Assembly (NCBI GenBank): GCA_022592445.1
Contig: JABYQR010000615.1
Location: 1 to 16,363, forward strand
Reading direction: 5' to 3'
Source of the DNA: Cytidiella melzeri
Lineage: Eukaryota > Basidiomycota > Agaricomycetes > Polyporales > Irpicaceae
DNA length: 16,363 nucleotides
This document shows, in pieces, positions 13,954-16,363 of this stretch. A model generated the notes under the pieces. It searched no databases. It was not told where the DNA came from and saw only the letters and a program-made list of their open reading frames with translations. The first letter of the stretch is position 1; each line of letters starts with the position of its first letter. The position numbers and the translations under genes were made by a program.

Positions 13954-15201
13954 ATGGACCCCAACCAGCCCGCTGCCCCCGCTGCTCCAGCTGCCCCAGT
14001 TGCCAATTTGAGCCAGCAAGACGTCCTAAATATACTGGGCGTCCTGTCACAGAGGATGGTTGACCTCACCAATCAAGTGGCTGCTTTGGCAGCCGTTCAG
14101 GCACCAGCCGTCGCCGCGGCCACACATACGTCCCGAGAACGGAGTATTGTCGAGAAGCCCGTCTCTTTTAAGGGAAAAACGTCGTCGGAAGCAAGACTTT
14201 TCCGGCATGCTTTCATCGTCTGGGCTCAGAATCAGGGCAAGGCGTTCTTCCAGCAAGACGCGCAAGGCCAGGTCCGGGTGGGCAACAACGGCGCGAGGAT
14301 CTTTGATCCTCATAAACTCATCACAAGCGCCCTGTCCTTCATGCAGGAAGACGCAGCTGATTGGGCTCGTCCTCACATCGAGGAGCTAGCCAATAGCAAA
14401 CCAGCATTTGGAAATGACTGGGACACGTTTATCGAGGCCTTCAAGGCAAAGTTTGAGCCTATTGACGCGGTCATGGAGGCCAAGACTAAGGTTACCGGCA
14501 TGAAGCAGGGTAACAAAACATTCGCCGCCCACATTTCGGAGTTCGAGACCTGGGCCCCTCGCACTGGCTGGAGCCAGCAGGACCTTTTCGACCGTCTCAA
14601 GTCGAGCTTGAGTACGGAATACCTTCAGCGTGTCTCTTATTTCCAGACCCGCGCCACAACCTACGATGCACTGAAGGACCAGTGCAAGGCAGTAGATGCT
14701 CAGCTGGCCGATCTACGCAACAGCACGGGGAAGGTCATGGTAGACAGTTCCTCGGGACATGGCAAGTCCCACCAGCAAGCGTTCTGCGACCCCAATGCAA
14801 TGGAGATCGACGCATCCCGTTTCTCCGCCTCGTTCGACTCGCTCTTTGCGGGTCTAGGCAAACAGGAGATCTTCCAGAAATGGAAGAAGGAGATGAGCAA
14901 GCGCTGCTCGGTTTGCGGATCTGAGAGTCACAAGAAGAGGGACTCGAAGCACCCCGATGACCCGGTCTGCAACCACTGCGGTGGTACGGGTCACTGGGGG
15001 GCAGTTTGCCTGAAACGGCTTCAAGGTGTCCCTAAGGGGCAAAAAGTCGCTGCGACCTCGTCGACCTCGTCGACCACTACTGCGCCAAAGCAAGACGCAT
15101 CCAATGACAAGGATGCTAAGATTGCTGCTCTCAAGGACATGCTGGACATCCAGAAAAAGCAAATGGATGAGATGGCAGCCAAAATCAACGCGGTTTTTTG
15201 A
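13954..15201 (+). CDS. gag: gag, capsid/nucleocapsid protein (415 aa)
   Basis: The frame is intact from ATG 13954 (MDPNQPAAP) to TGA. Domains in order are a Pro/Ala-rich N-terminus, a short heptad region (QRMVDLTNQVAALAAVQ) and the retrotransposon gag core, which includes SFKGKTSSEARLFRHAFIVW, the FEPIDAVMEAKTKV region and FETWAPRTGWSQQDLFDRL. Then come a first zinc-knuckle-like motif CSVCGSESH-KKRDS without its last Cys, a complete knuckle CNHCGGTGHWGAVC, a Ser/Thr-rich linker and a C-terminal Lys/Leu helix like a coiled coil. It would form the particle and bind element RNA. The stop overlaps pol in the -1 register. This is the best preserved gene of the window. Confidence 0.9.
   Translation: MDPNQPAAPAAPAAPVANLSQQDVLNILGVLSQRMVDLTNQVAALAAVQAPAVAAATHTSRERSIVEKPVSFKGKTSSEARLFRHAFIVWAQNQGKAFFQQDAQGQVRVGNNGARIFDPHKLITSALSFMQEDAADWARPHIEELANSKPAFGNDWDTFIEAFKAKFEPIDAVMEAKTKVTGMKQGNKTFAAHISEFETWAPRTGWSQQDLFDRLKSSLSTEYLQRVSYFQTRATTYDALKDQCKAVDAQLADLRNSTGKVMVDSSSGHGKSHQQAFCDPNAMEIDASRFSASFDSLFAGLGKQEIFQKWKKEMSKRCSVCGSESHKKRDSKHPDDPVCNHCGGTGHWGAVCLKRLQGVPKGQKVAATSSTSSTTTAPKQDASNDKDAKIAALKDMLDIQKKQMDEMAAKINAVF
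15193..15201 (+). other. Putative -1 frameshift site between gag and pol
   Basis: Gag ends GTT TTT TGA within a run of six T (15194-15199). Pol is open from TTG AAA starting at 15198, one base back. The Phe tRNA on TTT can re-pair after a one-base backward slip next to the stop. Both elements keep a T-run and the same register. Confidence 0.55.
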
Positions 15202-16363
15202 AACGGACTCGTGACAAAGCCGCAGCTGCGAGTCCCCCCCATACCCCGTCCTCGTCTTCTACCTCGTCATCTGCGTGTACCATAGCAACTCCGTGCCCGT
15301 CGTCTGTTATCTCTTCATGTACTATCTCGTCGCTAGATCGGTTATCTTCTCATTTCCGTGTACATGTACTAGTCAAAGGTCTCAATAGAAGCATCCGTGT
15401 TCCTGCTATGATTGACTCAGGAGCCACGGCTTTGTTCATCAGTCACCAGTTCGTCAAAAAGCATAAGATTATCCAACACCCTCTTGAAAGGATCATCTCA
15501 TTACACAACATTGACGGAACTAAGAACAAAGCGGGCGGATTAACACACTTCGTGCGCCTCACACTTACAGTTGGAGACCACACAGAAAAGGCAGAGTTTC
15601 TCGTCACGGACTTAGGTCCAGAAGACGTTATTCTTGGGCTACCATGGCTCAAACGCGTAAACCCTACCGTTAACTGGGAAAAAGGAGAAATGACAATTCC
15701 GAGCGGCTCGGAAGAATCTCCTGATGAACCTTTCCAGAAGGTTGACGGTAATCGCAAAGAACGTAGGCAGTGAGTCAAAGCCGGTATTATCCAAGACACC
15801 ACTGACAAAGTCTGGTGTATGGCCAGCTTCACCTATTCTACCAAGCTTGCTGCCGAAGCAAACGAAGCTAAAGCTCAGCGCTCCTTCGAAGACATTGTTC
15901 CATCAGAGTATCACCGACATGCTAAAGTCTTCTCTGAGGAAGAGTCTAATCGGCTACCCCAGCATCAGCCCTGGGACCATTCGATTGATCTCAAACCAGA
16001 CGCTCCTGAGACCATCAAATCGAAAGTTTACCCTATGCCCCTGAACGAACAAGCCGAGCTTGACAAGTTCATTCAGGAGAACCTATCAAAAGGTTACATT
16101 ACGCCTTCTAAGTCTCCGATGGCTTCTCCGGTCTTCTTCATCAAAAAGAAGGATAACAAACTCCGACTTATTCAGGACTATCGAAAACTCAACGACATCA
16201 CTGTGAAAAACCGCTACCCTCTACCGCTTGCCACCGACATCATCAACAAGCTCAAGGGTGCAAAGATCTTCACCAAATTCGATGTTCGTTGGGGATATCA
16301 CAATGTCCGCATCAAAGAAGGAGATGAGTACAAAGCGGCTTTCGTTACCCCGAGGACTTTCGA
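15198..16363 (+). pseudogene. pol: pol, protease and 5' part of reverse transcriptase (nonsense codon, cut by window edge)
   Basis: The frame begins at TTG in the gag stop overlap and encodes a Ser-rich linker, then protease with DSGA near residue 76 and ILGLPWL near 150. At 15771-15773 it reads TGA where the other copy has TGG (Trp), after RKERRQ. The same frame continues for the rest of the window with normal RT sequence: KLRLIQDYRKLN, RYPLPLATDI and FDVRWGYHNV. Near 16346-16359 small deletions totalling three bases relative to the other copy replace VTNRGLF by VTPRTF. The catalytic YLDD motif lies beyond the edge. As written, translation would stop after protease, so the copy is probably inactive unless the stop is read through. 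Confidence 0.85.

Larger units (their letters stand above)
12197..16363 (+). mobile_element. Ty3/Gypsy LTR retrotransposon, 5' part (plus strand, runs off the edge)
   Basis: The order is LTR, leader intron, pre-gag reading frame, gag, then pol (protease and part of RT), the same as the minus-strand element. Protein identity between the two gag products is high, so they belong to one family but are clearly not recent copies of each other. This copy keeps the pre-gag frame uninterrupted and gag intact. It has a nonsense codon in pol and a shortened segment before gag. RNase H, integrase and the 3' LTR would lie to the right of the window. Confidence 0.85.

Overview
The window looks like a repeat-rich, gene-poor stretch of a filamentous fungus genome, most likely a basidiomycete. 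The evidence is the Ty3/Gypsy-type gag and pol proteins, short spliceosomal-type intron signals (GTAAGC donor, TACTAAC branch point) and small CpG-rich genes. I cannot name the species. No ribosomal RNA, tRNA gene or CRISPR array was seen.

Layout. 1-2205: a short AACAATAG-rich array, two adjacent minus-strand hypothetical reading frames (195-890 and 893-1168), and then AT-rich non-coding sequence. 2206-9991: one degraded Ty3/Gypsy element on the minus strand. In its own direction it has a 5' LTR (starting at 9991), a leader with an intron, an extra reading frame upstream of gag, gag (6274-5018), pol (5021-2674, frameshifted and cut off before integrase), and a partial 3' LTR (2673-2206). A separate 1,850-bp insertion with a 5-bp target duplication splits the extra reading frame at 6794-8643. 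It carries its own TATA box and a Cys-rich gene on the plus strand. 9992-12196: a spacer without convincing genes. It holds a diverged 60-bp repeat pair, a degenerate 11-bp array, a cluster of heat-shock-element-like motifs and a possible solo LTR. 12197-16363: a second member of the same Gypsy family on the plus strand, with 5' LTR, intron, extra reading frame, intact gag and a pol reading frame with a nonsense codon that runs off the right edge.

The two Gypsy copies point away from each other, so each can be used to read the other. The comparison shows that the extra pre-gag reading frame is under protein-level constraint although it has no ATG codon in either copy. A 67-nt leader intron is conserved at exactly the same length, and gag and pol overlap in a -1 register at a T-run. 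A protein-coded Cys-motif segment also lies just upstream of gag in one copy and is broken in the other. The best candidates for something undescribed are the methionine-free pre-gag protein with its leader intron, and the unclassified 1,850-bp gene-bearing insertion.
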